Shown here: piece by piece, positions 24,461 through 35,121 of the stretch
Layout: every line of letters begins with the position of its first letter
Numbering within the stretch: the stretch's first letter is position 1
Assembly: GCA_900708905.1 (NCBI GenBank)
Contig: CAADRB010000008.1
Coordinates: 3,156,744-3,220,743 of the forward strand
From: Hymenolepis diminuta
Taxonomy: Eukaryota > Platyhelminthes > Cestoda > Cyclophyllidea > Hymenolepididae
DNA: 64,000 nucleotides
Direction: 5' to 3'
Notes under the pieces: model-generated
The model's input: only the letters and a program-made list of their open reading frames with translations
Told to the model about the DNA's origin: nothing
Databases searched by the model: none
Made by a program: the position numbers and the translations under genes

Positions 24461-24599
24461 TGCTTCTTCATACCTTATCTGACTTGCTTGCTGTTCTCCT
24501 CATTCATACGCCCTCCCGTGATTAAACCTTGCAAAAGTTTCTTTTCCATTACCAAGGACAATAATAAAATCATTTGGTTGTAATTTAATGAAAAGCAAG

Positions 24600-25850
24600 T
24601 ATATCTTTCTTCAAATTTAATATCATTCCCAATAAGATGAGAATTGACTGGCAATTCCTTTTAAATTAATCCAAATAGAGAAGAATATGAATTGCATATA
24701 AATAAACAAACAAATAAATAAATTTATCGAAGGAAATGATGAAATAGATGACTGTATTTACAGTTCAATTTTTGCTACCTAGTGCAAATCCAAATGATGC
24801 AACTTATACATAATAAATTCAACCCGTGTAAATTCATTAGTTATGCAATGTTATATGCCAAACTCACTTATAAGTTAAACTAGAAATTTGACGAAACATG
24901 GAATTCTGAAATAGTACACCCCAAGAATAAGAACACAATTCTCCGCAAGACTATCGACCTCAATAATGATAAATTCATAAATCATAATTTTCGATGACCA
25001 ATAAATTACCTGTCGTATTGAGGCCGTGAGGTTGCAAACAATGTTGTGAAATTGGATACATCAACGAATGATAGCGAAATTTCAAATTCATCGAATGAAA
25101 TATTAATTTAAAATATGGAGAAAAATTCATGAATTATTTTAGGGAACATCAAACTTTGGGAACCTCTAAATCTCTACATATATAAAAAAAGTTAAAAATA
25201 AAATTTGAAAGTTATAGTAGCGGTGGCGTAGCTGCTAACGTGGTCGTTTGGAGGTCAAGGGTCATTGGTCCACACCCAGAGAGTGGAATGGCCAATCACA
25301 CTGGTTAGGTTTGGCTGATAAAAGAACTGATAAGTCTTTCTTTTCCAAGTCGAGTTTTGGGAAATGCTCTCTTAAATGGCCTTGGGATTTATAGAGCAAA
25401 GGAAATTGAATTTCAATAAGGCGAACGAAGGGACGGTTGCCTGAAGAGAATTTAACATAGACTCACCATTCAGTTAACAGTTCATCAATGCAAATGTTAC
25501 ATTTACAAAAGAGACTAATTTTGTAAAGCTTTTCTACCGTTCATGTAGCACGTTTCCAAGCTGAATAAAAGCGAGGCTCCTATCTTTTCCTCTATTTCTT
25601 CTAATATGTTTGGCTATTTCCCCAATATCGATCTGGAAATTCATCTCAATTTTAGATAATCTAATCACTACATCCCCATTAATAGAATTTAGTTAAAATG
25701 TAAGCCAACTTGTAAATTTATTTGTCATCTAAGCTGCAGCAGTTTATTGGCTAAAAGAATGACCTTCATTTTGAGATTATTCCCTTTCCCTCTTTCTTTG
25801 ATGATTGAAATAATTCTCTTTGCATCGTAAATTGAATTACGATGAGAGCA
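24600..25850. other. Intergenic stretch without a recognised gene
   Basis: Only one SINE-like copy (25217-25410) is supported here. The rest is AT-rich with frequent stops. Confidence 0.5.
25217..25410 (+). repeat. tRNA-derived SINE-like copy
   Basis: GTAGCGGTGGCGTAGCTGCTAACGTGGTCG, then 'GAGGTCAAGGGTCATTGGTCCACACCCAGAGAGTGGAATGGCCAATCACACTGGTTAGG' and a tail with 'GGGAAATGCTCTCTTAAATGGCC'. The order of blocks is the same as in the 4-, 22- and 59-kb copies. The A box TGGCGTAGCTG is one base off consensus. Confidence 0.6.
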
Positions 25851-26110
25851 AACGAGAGCGAGAGAAAAGAATCGATTTCCCAATCACCACATTGCCAAGG
25901 TAACTTGCAGCTGCAGCAACAGCAGTAATGACTTATTACTTGGCTGAGGAATGCGGCCAGTGCTGATTGGTCCACCGCCGCTGGTCAACCAACTGTGGTT
26001 GGTTGATGGGCCTGGTGATGCATAGCAATGCGATGCGTCGTAAGTACGCGTCCCAAGATGGCCTGAAAATTTACATATAGAGCGCTAATGCATGTGTGTT
26101 AAGCCTAACT
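25850..26110 (+). promoter_or_regulatory. Promoter-like GC-richer island with CCAAT box and strong splice donor
   Basis: A local GC rise holds an inverted CCAAT box in GTGCTGATTGGTCC (about 25960-25973). It also has a 9-bp inverted repeat (25985-26006), several CpGs, a CAAGATGGCC segment like a YY1 site (26054-26063) and a perfect donor CGTC|GTAAGTACG at 26039/26040. This is what a promoter followed by a short first exon looks like. The nearest plus-strand gene is the ANKDD1-type gene, whose start exon at 35119 has an acceptor in matching phase. The link is inferred only. Confidence 0.35.
25985..26006. repeat. Inverted repeat, 9-bp arms, 4-nt loop
   Basis: TCAACCAAC (25985-25993), spacer TGTG, then GTTGGTTGA (25998-26006) form a perfect hairpin-capable palindrome inside the promoter-like island. 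It could be a dimeric factor site or a leader hairpin. Confidence 0.6.
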
Positions 26111-26494
26111 TCCGGGTTGTAGTTAACTTGATTTTGGGTGAATGTTTGGTTACCTTCAGTATTTGGTTTAGATGGTTAAGTAGCCGGCTTTAGCTAAGCT
26201 GAAAAATGTTAAAATTAGCATCAACGTCTGCCAAATCAGCTAGGGTCAGATCTGTAGCAGTCCGACCTTGTTAAGCTAAGATATATCCCCTTTAGAATCA
26301 AAGATTCTTTCTAATGAATAAAGAAAAGTAACAGTTTTTTTATAAATCCAGAGGTCGAGAGTGGAAGCCATAAAGTCAATTGTACCGCATTAATGAAAAT
26401 GGGAGAGAGAAGAATGAAAATTGAGATAGGGAGGGAGAAAGAAAAAAAACTATCACACAGATCAAGTTATGAATAGCAGAGTTGACTGTCAGAT

Positions 26495-26720
26495 GAGTAG
26501 TCGACGGAAGTTTGCCGTTTGACGGTTAGGGGGATGAGGCCCATAGGCCATCACAACGCCTACAGGTACGCTAGAGAGATGCAAAATATCTTCAGCATTC
26601 AGTGCTGTGAATGGTCAACCGCATTGATACAAGGGATGATAAAATGTGAATTTCTCATAGGATAAATTCCCATTACCCAAATCAAGTGTTTACAACACTC
26701 GAGTTCATGGACGTGAAAGG
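26495..26720 (+). repeat. Strongly decayed SINE-like copy
   Basis: The core 'CAGTGCTGTGAATGGTCAACCGCATTGATACAAGGGATGATAAAATGTGAATTTCTCATAGG' resembles the 'GAGCGGGATGCCCAACCGCACT' core and tail of the tRNA-derived family. The A-box end is hard to recognise. Confidence 0.35.
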
Positions 26721-27640
26721 TTAATCGGGGTCTGATTTGCTCATTTGATTGACGTCTGCATAAAGAATAAGCAAGATCGCTGATGGAATTTGCATACTCG
26801 CGCTAGGGATACGTAAGAAATATCATAATATCTTAAGTACTTTAGCACTCCATCTTAGAGGATAGAGGGTATGGGAAACACCATCAAATACTCATAGGGT
26901 TTTAGGACAACAAGGATCTTTATTTCATGAATTGATGGCTAAAGGTGATTGTGTAACTTTAAATCGTTCCTTTAGTAGAGGTGGAAAAATCACAAATTGT
27001 CATCATGGAAGAAACGCTTAAACTCACGTAATAGGTCTAAAGAGAATAAGGAAGATCAATAAGCAAATTTGTTCGTTACATTGTTGAAATTCCGAAATAG
27101 TTCACATTTTAGAAAAAAAGCTGATTTCGAAAATACTTCAGCTATATTCTTGTTGATTCACCTTTATTTTAACAAGCGTATAAACTTGCAAATTACAATT
27201 TAATATATTTATGACGAGAAAAACATCAATAAATAATCATCCGTCTATTTGAGACTAGGGTCTCATACTATTCCGACGGCCAATGTAGGATTAGACCCCC
27301 AGATTTCAGAATTTTTGCTTGTGTACTTTTATGCACACGTTAAAGAATGCGTTATTTTTCGTTGCTTCTTGAAATTCGGTAATTTATCCACTTGCAATGT
27401 CCATCACCCCAAGAGGTCCCCGAAGATAGACTAGCATGTCAGAACTGGAAATGGTACATTCTGATACAAGATGGTTTAACTACCTCTGTCTCGCAAAAAT
27501 CGCTGCTTGGATATGAGCAGTGGTGCCCAATAAAAATATCTTGTTGATAAGCTGGTGTTATGTCCTGATCACATATGAACCGCTATAATTAGGCTAGCGA
27601 CTTGATCCCACCTTCAAAACCGTGGAAACCAATCTCAGAT
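26720..27640. other. Intergenic stretch without a recognised gene
   Basis: No supported exon or repeat. A 61-codon open frame at 27249-27434 has no domain or splice context. Confidence 0.45.
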
Positions 27641-27645
27641 TTATT
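27640..27645 (-). terminator. Poly(A) signal AATAAA overlapping a stop codon, minus strand
   Basis: On the minus strand the reading frame ending at 27645 closes with TAAATAAA, so the TAA stop and the AATAAA hexamer share one base. It is a usable 3' end either for the 103-codon frame or for a long 3' UTR of the upstream 14-3-3 gene. Confidence 0.4.
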
Positions 27646-27956
27646 TATAACATTCGTCTGGTTCTTAGGCTGACAGATTGGTAACTCATCGGTGCAGAAC
27701 CAACGAATAAACTGCCATCAGCATCCAGTTTACAAAGGTATAGCTGGGTATTTTCATGATAACTGGAAGTATGCTGCGCATTTGGATGTGAAAAACATTT
27801 CTTGACAGGTATGCCTTCAAACGCCACAATCGAACGTCTTGAACACTCAACACTTCTGAGAATAACTGCTGATCGTAATAAGGTTAACTTAGGAGAAGTC
27901 TGATTTCTACCGGATTGACAAGTCCCCAGTAGAAGCAGACAGCCAATACTTGACAT
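27645..27956 (-). CDS. Hypothetical 103-aa protein (uncertain)
   Basis: A 103-codon frame on the minus strand starts with ATG (27956-27954) and ends with TAA. It begins MSSIGCLLLLGTCQSG, a short hydrophobic stretch that could be a weak signal sequence. The rest is polar with five cysteines in total and no recognised domain. Just 5' of the ATG the minus strand reads TTTACATTACAG|AC, a possible splice or trans-splice acceptor. The stop is fused to a poly(A) hexamer. It lies 1 kb downstream of 14-3-3 on the same strand, so it may instead be open by chance inside a long 14-3-3 3' UTR. Alternatives are a terminal exon of another gene or a small secreted protein. Confidence 0.3.
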   Translation of the reverse strand: MSSIGCLLLLGTCQSGRNQTSPKLTLLRSAVILRSVECSRRSIVAFEGIPVKKCFSHPNAQHTSSYHENTQLYLCKLDADGSLFVGSAPMSYQSVSLRTRRML

Positions 27957-28981
27957 GTCTGTAATGTAAAGTTCTTTAGTTCAGAAAAAATAAGACAATC
28001 CACAAAGCACAAGTAGCCTTAAGCGAAAATATCAATTAGAACATAGACACCTATTGTTAAATGCTCTTTGAGAAAACCCAGTAGTCCATTTCATTCTTCG
28101 TTTTCCTCTCATCTGGAATTTTTTCTACCCGGAAGTGTTCGAAATACTTTCGTGGTAATTGGACGATAAATACAACTCCAGGTATGGCTTTGGAAAGCAC
28201 CGCGGTCCAAGATACCAAATTGTAACAAAGACCAAATTACTTGGATATAACCTATCCTGAATGACTACTACTCGGCGGAGAAAACCCTACAGCGGATTTC
28301 ATTGTCTCCAATAGTAGCAAGTAGAGAGTTTAGAAGACCGAGTGACCTAGAAATAGTACGACAATTAAACAGCAAAATACGACCATATACTTACGAACCT
28401 CAGGGGAGAACTTCACAAGTAGAAAATCTCATGAGATTCACCTATAATCTAATTTCATCTGGAATGTCCCCTTTTCCATCAATACTAAATTACTCTCCTG
28501 CCGCAACCATTACAAATACCACCATAATCTCAATCAAGAGCCTAAAGCGTCACCACTCCCGACTAGCACTAGGTATACAGCTTAATCATTTTGCAATATA
28601 CGCAAATAATCCACACAATTACTACAAACAAAACATAGCAAACCAAAGGCGACACACTATAACATACTTGCCTAGCTGCATAAGCGACACCAACAACCAT
28701 TGAGTGTGTGATTCACGTGGAAATGCATTCATACAACGCGTGAACTACACACAAAGCCCCTGTTACGCAGCAGCAATAGTAGGTAGAGAAACCAAATAAT
28801 ACGAACCAAAACATGTTCAGAGGTGGAAAAACCTATAATGGATTTACCTTAGGATAAAACGAAGCAAGGGGTTCGTGTATAGAATATAGTAGTAGTTTTA
28901 CAAGATGAAGCGAAACAATGAAACCAACGCAACCAATGTTAGTTTGTTGTTGTTCAATTGGAAACAAAGTTTGGGCTGGGG

Positions 28982-28984
28982 NNN
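28982..28984. other. Three-base gap (NNN)
   Basis: NNN sits inside a run of G (GGGGNNNGGGGAG), 12 bases beyond the 14-3-3 stop codon on the minus strand. It does not touch the coding sequence as modelled. Confidence 0.99.
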
Positions 28985-28995
28985 GGGGAGCGGAG

Positions 28996-29845
28996 TTATT
29001 CAGGATCGCATTCGGAGTTCCAGAGCTGAAAGTAAATAAAATAATCGGCAAAGAATTAAACGAAACATTATGAAGGCATGAGAACTGCAACTTACCGTCA
29101 GGTTATCACGCAAGAGTTGCATGATCAGGGTGCTATCCTTGTAAGTTTCATCCTTAATCGAGTCAACCTCAGCAATAGCAGAATCAAATGCACCCTTAGC
29201 AAGACTACATGCCTTGTCGGGCAAATTCTTTATTTCATAGTAGAAAACAGAGAAGTTTAGAGCAAGACCAAGTCGGATCGGATGAGTCACTGAAAGTTCA
29301 ACTTCTGCAAGAGAAGTAGCTTTTTGGTAAGCTTCCTCAGCAGATGCTGTTGACTTATCGTTGGCTTCGCCAACTTGAACTTCAGCCAAATAACGGCAAT
29401 AGTCACCCTTCATCTTGTAGTAGAAGATTTTAGCTTCAGGGGCAATTTCCTCAACAATGAGATATTTTTCAAGGAGAAACTGAAAAACGTAAATAAGTTG
29501 TCAAAATATTCTTACCAAAACATCGTTGCATATCTCTGTAAGTTCTTCCTCTATCTTCTTGATGTAGATGTTAGTTTGTTCGACGAGAGGAGTACCAGCC
29601 TGCTTCTTAGCAATGCTGGACAAGATTCTCCATGAAGAACGACGGGCTCCAACAACGTTTTTGTTAGCAACGGACAACAAGTTGCGCTCTTCGTTGTCGA
29701 GCCCATTCCCCATCTCAGCAATAATCTTCATGGCAACAGCCATATCCTCAAACCGCTCCCCTTGTTCAGCTAACTTGGCGATGGCAACAAGAGAGGCACG
29801 ATCTTTCACATTACTACTCGTAACCCAAGAAGAAATAGCTGCCAT
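28996..29845 (-). CDS. 14-3-3: 14-3-3 protein (complete, three exons, 247 aa)
   Basis: 14-3-3 proteins are dimeric cytosolic adaptors that bind phosphoserine/threonine motifs. Coding exons on the minus strand are 29845-29516 (110 codons), 29479-29096 (128 codons) and 29025-28996 (LWNSECDPE, stop). Introns are 36 and 70 nt, with GTAAGA/TTTTTCAG and GTAAGT/ACTTTCAG ends, both phase 0. Groove residues K62, R69, R73, R139 and Y140 are present, and so are dimer-contact residues (ERFEDM; the Y-K-E set near residues 94-101). The second family signature [20 protein letters not shown] is intact. In the first signature the usual Tyr is Asn ([11 protein letters not shown]61), and the Tyr before R139 is Cys (DYCRY). 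The N-terminus is about 12 residues longer than mammalian zeta and the acidic C-terminal tail is nearly absent. The start at 29845 fits the family (MAA..., context AAAATGG); an in-frame upstream extension is less likely. Confidence 0.95.
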
Positions 29846-32800
29846 TTTAAAAACGAGCAAACTTGAAGGTGGAAATTCGGTTACCGTGCTAAATAGCCGC
29901 TTGAGGGACGCTCGTTGACTCAAACAAACAATAAATTAAAACATAAAATTGCAAGCAGATATAGTCAAATGAAAACTAAATAAATCTTTATTTATTGTTT
30001 AGATATTTATTTCATTTTGACTTCATGGTATCAGACGGCTTGTATTTTATTATTTAATCAGTTGTTTATCAATCTATTTTATTTTTTTAAATTGCCTTTT
30101 ATTATCTTGAAAATACAATCCTATTAGAATAGTTCATTGGACTTTCTGTCTAATCAACATCGTTCCGTAAATACTTTGATATACTCACTGTATATATTTT
30201 ACATGCTTATTCTCGAATAGTTGATAAAAGTGTATAAACGACATCTTTTAAAGCATATGATTTATTTTATGTTAGACGCACGCTACGAGGATAGGTATGA
30301 GTGTTTATCTTAGGAAAAAATTATATTCTCTCATGATTCATGCGAAAAGCTGTAATTGCCCACATTTCACAAAAATAAAGTACAATTTAATTTTAAAACT
30401 TTTCTAAAAGTGCTACACAACTTCTGATTTTGAAGCAAGTATTTCTGATGAATTTGCTGAAATGATATTTTCCATTTTTTTAATTGACTGCTTTGCGTAC
30501 GGTAGTAAGTGATGTGATTCCCCCTGTTACTTTTCACTCATTTGCCAATCGTGAACAATCACCGTAATGAATTTCCATCATAATAAAATAAAACGAACAA
30601 TATTTATTTAAAATTTTTCAGTCCTTTACATTCTGAAATTTCCCATTATGTCTTTAACTATTCACTGGTTATCCGTCTTTCTTCACTGTGAAGTCAGTTC
30701 ATTGTAAGTGAGATTTCTCGTGTAAGGGACGTATTACTCAAACAAACCTGTTAAGTTTTAACCTGAAATGGAAGACATAAATGTGAAAAGAAAGTTCAAA
30801 ACGGAAGGGATGACTGACGATTAGTATTGGGAATTGTCTATCGGCACCAAATCTGCCCCTCCAGATGCATGCATTCGACCTAGACGGTTTCTGAAATGGA
30901 CGATCAATTTTTATTATACTACGATATCTGGTAAATTAAAAATGGATTTAATTTCAAATCGATCTAAATTCCTCCGGATACTTTAGTCGTTGAAGCATGT
31001 GAAGTGTTAACATTTCGAAATACTCTTATCGCCACCCAAAATATTTATGATATTTCTCGAAACAAGAAGGACTGAAATTGAAGATACTTTTCTGTACAGA
31101 ATATTCCTACATTTATAATCTATTTAAATACACAGTAAAGCTCAAAATTTCGTTTCATATTTAACTTTAACGTCTGAAACAAATCTTTTGTGCACGTGGT
31201 TGCGTATAAAATATTAGGCATACTAATTTAAGAACACATTAATACGGTTAGAAATGATAAGATCTCGACGACAATATTCATAGTTGATTCAGCTGTGTGT
31301 GCATATTTACACATAGATGCCTACACAGATGCCACTCATCGCCCTGAGACATCGACGATGATACATGACTGATGTCTCATGAAGAAACGTTAGTTTATCA
31401 ATAAATTGGAGTGGCTTTCCATCCACCTCCGAATTGATCTAGCAAAATGAGTGACTTGACTCATTTCTTCACAATACTTTATGCCATCAGGGTTGAAAAA
31501 TATACCTCTGTAATCATACATAGCTTATTTCAGTTAAATTTTACTTATTATCTATAATTTATATTCTAGTTGCTACTGCCTGAAATTATATTTTCTATGT
31601 TTCATGTAATAATGTAATAAGCGGTCTTCGATATTAAGTTCATTTCTGGACAATATATTCTAATCCTGTTCATCATTATATCTCAAAATCGGATACCCAG
31701 AAGTGTAATAAATTTGAATTGCGTCTTTAATTTTCAGCAATTATGCTTAATTAAAGGTGAATCAAAATTGAAATTTATTTTATAATTTAGATGTAGTCAT
31801 TCTAGTCCACCTTGCATGACAAATTTGAATTTCTCTCTTATATAACTTTATTGTTACTAACTTATATTATAGTCAATTAAGTCATTTATTTTTTGCCGTA
31901 ACTACCGTTCTTATTTTCACATTTAGATAGTGAATTCTCAGTAATATTTCTCATTTTAACAAATTCATCCCAAACAGGCATAATGAGAACTCAAGTTCCT
32001 TAATATTTCATTCCTATTAGATGAAAGAGTACGGTTTAAGGGAGAATGTGGCAAGACCAGGGCTGGAAAACATCTCTTTATAAATCGGTCTAGTAAATGT
32101 TGAAGTCAATTCATTCAGATTATCAAAATCTTTTATAACACATCATAAAAATTGCCATGGTTATCCATACTAGGATTCACTGCTGGAAAATAGTTTCAGT
32201 TAGAAGTTCCATCGTCATTTCCTTTGAAATTTTAATTGCTCGGCTTAATGACCACTGATAGATAGCTGACGTCAGCATATTTCAATTGATAAAGGGTCCA
32301 GCAGTATGTTTCATATCTGTAAGTATTTAATTAGAAAGATATGGTTACAAATCTATTATTTCGATATGTTATAAGTAATAATAAAATGGTAAATTGTCCT
32401 ATATCTCAATGTTTATCATAATTCATGCACACTCTTCATTTAGTTGCTCTTTTGATATAGAGCCTAATGACATACCGTATTTTGATATAAAAAATAACAA
32501 TTTGAATAAAAATCATATGATATCAAATCATAACTCGTGGGAAAAATAGCATGTTACTGAATTAATTTTACAGTTGTGTGATTCATTTAGTAAATGCCAT
32601 ATGGATCCCAGATATTGTAAAAGTTAAATACAATTAAAACAAGACAAACGGTTACAAAGGCAGATCCCCAGGCACATAACCTTGTAATCGCAAAAGTAAA
32701 GAGTATCAATTTTTGTTTAAGAATCGGTTTTTATCTAAGGAAAACACCATATAAAATGTTTCAAATATAGAATTATATGAGCACTATAACCAGTTCCATC

Positions 32801-33329
32801 TATGGGTTGGCAGAAAATCTTTGGCATGAATAAAAAACAGAACCATTGAGGATGAAATGGAAAGGAGTCTAGTAGAGGTAGGTAACGAAATAAGAACATG
32901 AAGGGTCTCACTTCATTTGAATGAGTCATCTTTTTTAATGAGAAGTAAAGTATGCTTTGTAAAGTTCTAATATCCCGAAGTTCAAATTTCATGTTCACTA
33001 TGTTCGGAGCTAATTGAAAAAATTGACTTAATTGAATGATCGTACGTGTCATATCGATTCATTTGTTTGTTATTACAGCCAAGAACAAGTTGGTGCGACT
33101 AGTAATGCTATTTTCAACAAAACTTAACTCACTCTAGATGAATCGAGAGCGAAATTACAATATTTAGTCAAAGAAAGCTTGCAGAACAACGGAAAAGAAG
33201 GAGAGAATCTACTATAACTAGAGCGTCAATGGAAAATTGCTTCATCTGAATATCGGTGTCACCAGGCATTTTGCTCTTCTCAATAGATACAGTTTGTTGT
33301 AACATGACTAAAATTCAAAATTCTGATCT

Positions 33330-33430
33330 GAGTGATAAATCGCGCTCACAGCGTTCAGAGCTGATTGACCGGTAAATTGAAAAGAGAAGGTGGTCATGCC
33401 CATTTTGTACTTCTGTCTCGCTCATATGAT
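33330..33430 (+). repeat. Dispersed repeat fragment (shared with about 56.65-56.76 kb)
   Basis: The order 'CGCGCTCACAGCGTTCAGAGCTGATTGACCGGTAAATTGAAAAG...GGTCATGCCCATTTTGTACTTCT' parallels 'GTTCGCGCTTGATATTTTAGATCTCACTGACCGGTTAATTTAAATAAG...TTATGCCATCTTGATTCATCTGTACCTTCT' at 56.65 kb. Similarity is moderate and was judged by eye. Confidence 0.35.
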
Positions 33431-34862
33431 GAAAAAATTAGATTTTGGAACAACCTTTAAATAGATATAACTTACCGTTTTCCATTGATAGTTATTCACC
33501 TGAAGGTACATTTTTTCAAGTCTATTCACTTCTAGCATAGTCCAGATAAACAAATCACATGATCAATTAAATGAAAAGTTTTCTGCACACTTTGTTCTAA
33601 GATACAATATTTGATACCTCTGTGACTAACTAACTATGGTTTTGCCTACTCTTTCTGGACTTGTTTCAACGTGGTTAGCCTATCATTGAGTGAGTTCTGA
33701 CTTGATACACAAAAAGAATGTTTTTTTTTTAATCCTCTGCTAAACTACCAGATAAAATCTGGAAGAATCAGCATTTTTTAATTATCAGACAAAGAATATC
33801 GTCGTTACTGTCATTTTTGGTTGTTATTTTATAAAAATAGCAAAATGTTGACCACACCGCGGCAGACGAATTGCAAATATCGCTTCGACTCCTATTTTGA
33901 ATAGGAAAGTTTTGCTTAAGTTTTAATTTGATTTGATTTCGATAGTTTTTCACCCCTTAGAACCCTAGGATGAAACTAAGGACTTGGTTGAAAAGGTCTT
34001 TAAACAGATGAGTCGAACAGATTTTAAACCCCTAAGCAGGTTAGTACTGAGGAATTAGAAGCAGATTAATCTAGCAACCTCGCCAGCCAGTACCGAACCA
34101 CTTGCCCACATGCCGACAAAATGGGAGTATAGTATACAAATGGAAAACGAAGATCCAAGATATACTCAAATTCAATGCCATGCTACTTAAGACGGGAGCA
34201 GCCATTGTGACATGATGGTTGCGTCTTCCCATTCTCGTACTATTTAATGTTTCTTTGTTCATTTTCTATTTTTCCTACTCTTAGAGATATTTATGCCTTA
34301 CCATTCTGTTTTGGCTTGTACCTAAAAAGGTCGGCTAATCAATTCTTATTTAGACAACACTGCCTACAAAAGCCGAGAGTTGAGATAGTTTGTTCTATAC
34401 AGGAGTAAAATACATAAAAATTGGAATTAAAATACTGGAAAACAATTAATTCTGATGTAGAATATTTTTTTGACCTACCTCCGCGTAAAAGAGTTCATGC
34501 ACTTTTGCACAAAGGCCTCATTATTACTTATTATAAGCAATTTACAATAAATTTAACTTTATCGCTGCCAAAAATTTCCGATCGATATTTATAAACATAT
34601 TTGTTTTAATTGAGAGATCTCTTCTGCAGTATTTAAAATAGGTGAATCAGGGTCTGCAAATAGAAGAAATCTGATTCCGCATTACCTGTTATATGGTCCT
34701 TTATAATGATTTATTAGATAATCCCACCCAAAGGTAAATTTCAAGTCAGTGATACAGAAGAAATCAATCACACATTTTTCCCTAAATGGGTAATTGATAG
34801 TAATAAACGACTCCAATTAATCTACTCCAGGCAACACAAAACCATTAACAGACCTTGAAAGC

Positions 34863-34872
34863 AGCCAATCAG
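34863..34872 (+). promoter_or_regulatory. CCAAT box upstream of the ANKDD1-type gene
   Basis: AGCCAATCAG fits the NF-Y consensus RRCCAATSR. It lies about 250 bases upstream of the ATG at 35122, in a slightly GC-richer patch (GCAGCCAATCAGAACTACGCGGTGAAGCAG). A second AGCCAATCGC is inside the first intron (about 35629-35638). Confidence 0.4.
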
Positions 34873-35121
34873 AACTACGCGGTGAAGCAGTAGTTCTGAA
34901 AATACTTAATCCTGGCGAAATTTTACCTCAAAATACTTCACCCACCCAATTAAATGTTACACATGTGAGCCTGCGTTAGACCCCTCAACGAATACAAATT
35001 GATCCACCCCCATTCAAAAGGACGAGAAGTCTTGCAAAATGCAATGCAATTCTTCACCCTACTTACTTTACCAATTCAAACTCAAAATCACCAACACCCT
35101 CTTTAATTTCTCTAATCAGTG

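Larger units (their letters stand above)
29926..35100. other. Intergenic region between 14-3-3 and the ANKDD1-type gene
   Basis: Very AT-rich, with no supported exon. A decayed repeat (about 33330-33430) resembles a stretch near 56.64-56.76 kb. Open frames at 32735 and 34071 (minus) show no domain. The last 260 bases hold the CCAAT box and likely core promoter of the downstream gene. Confidence 0.5.

Noticed and set aside
25766..25975. 69-codon minus-strand frame with a Cys run
   Set aside because: The Cys run comes from GCAGCA/CTGCTG-type sequence in the promoter-like island. There is no domain or splice support.
28302..28703. 133-codon plus-strand frame (TTG start)
   Set aside because: There is no ATG near its start, no domain, an Asn/Tyr/Ser-heavy composition typical of chance AT-rich frames, and it lies antisense to the probable 14-3-3 3' UTR. 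It would be worth one protein search.
29568..29918. 116-codon plus-strand frame
   Set aside because: It is antisense to the first 14-3-3 exon.
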